Notes under the pieces: model-generated
Seen by the model: the letters and a program-made list of their open reading frames with translations, nothing else
The model's database searches: none
What the model was told of the DNA's origin: nothing
Position numbers and translations under genes: made by a program
Shown: in pieces, positions 63,954 to 64,000 of the stretch
Layout: each line of letters begins with the position of its first letter
Position numbering within the stretch: position 1 is the stretch's first letter
From: Hyphomicrobiales bacterium
Lineage (GTDB): Bacteria > Pseudomonadota > Alphaproteobacteria > Rhizobiales > Xanthobacteraceae
Reading direction: 5' to 3'
Assembly: GCA_013911975.1 (NCBI GenBank)
Contig: JACESF010000003.1
Location: forward strand, 1-64,000
DNA: 64,000 nt

Positions 63954-64000
63954 GCGCTAACACCGCGGCCGGGGATGGACAGCCGCCCGAGGAAGCGGCC
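63950..64000 (-). CDS. C-terminal end of the gene upstream of the molybdopterin subunit
   Basis: A minus-strand frame entering from the right edge reads GRFLGRLSIPGRGVSA and stops at TGA 63952-63950, overlapping the next ATG as ATGA. In related loci the preceding gene is the flavin/NAD-binding beta subunit, but 16 residues do not allow identification. Confidence 0.4.
   Translation of the reverse strand, partial: GRFLGRLSIPGRGVSA

Overview
The window is visibly GC-rich and carries features typical of an alphaproteobacterium of the order Hyphomicrobiales. These include GGAAC-N16/17-NGTT promoters of the EcfG general stress response, a Liv-type plus Ssu-type ABC transporter catabolic locus, and a molybdopterin formate-dehydrogenase-like subunit. 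A Xanthobacteraceae-like host is a reasonable guess but is inference. The window is part chromosome-like catabolic DNA and part accessory DNA.

Region 1 (1-16.6 kb) is a catabolic regulon. One minus-strand operon runs from a Liv-type binding protein (6902) through an SDR, a 3-hydroxyisobutyrate-dehydrogenase-like enzyme, LivHMGF and an MBL-fold hydrolase. A second minus-strand operon runs from a MaoC-like hydratase (16566) through two CaiB/BaiF CoA-transferases, a FAS1-like hydratase and an Ssu/Tau-type ABC importer. Between them lie a CitE-like lyase and a divergent FCD-type GntR regulator with a cysteine-hydrolase-fold protein. A palindrome, TGCATNATGCA, sits in front of each of these transcription units and is probably the GntR operator. 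The gene set suggests uptake, CoA activation, hydration and retro-aldol cleavage of an unidentified carboxylic acid.

Region 2 (17.1-36 kb) begins with a stress-type PRC-barrel gene and then an integrative element: tyrosine integrase, AlpA-like regulator, HUH-type Rep candidate and serine recombinase. Its cargo is an alpha/beta hydrolase with an AraC regulator, a two-gene module of an unknown 528-residue protein and a large double-HKD phospholipase-D-family protein, and a complete QatABCD anti-phage system. After Qat come the decayed end of a HerA-like helicase and other gene scraps. The unknown+PLD pair, coupled by an ATGA overlap and sitting beside Qat, is my best candidate for an undescribed defence module.

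Region 3 (36.2-53.7 kb) is a stress and envelope accessory block. It has a large catalase with an isochorismatase-fold hydrolase, a DUF892 (YciF-like) protein, a DUF2934 protein, SDRs, a zinc alcohol dehydrogenase, a frameshifted KGG/YciG-like gene, a 32-residue membrane protein and a DUF6766 protein. Several have EcfG-type promoters. It also holds a four-gene set (GT2 glycosyltransferase, NodS-like methyltransferase, PIG-L deacetylase, acyl-CoA-dehydrogenase-like protein) and a second operon of unknown membrane and secreted proteins next to an XRE regulator.

Region 4 (53.9-61.1 kb) is degraded. It contains an integrase-leader-like repeat without an integrase, an IS110 fragment, and a serine-protease autotransporter gene broken both by an IS5-family insertion in its signal peptide (CTAG duplication) and by a frameshift near its beta-barrel. 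A second IS5-family element carries a hexanucleotide repeat in its transposase.

Region 5 (61.3-64 kb) is a formate-dehydrogenase-like molybdopterin subunit whose Mo-ligand Cys is followed by Ala instead of the usual His. It is coupled to an upstream gene that runs out of the window.
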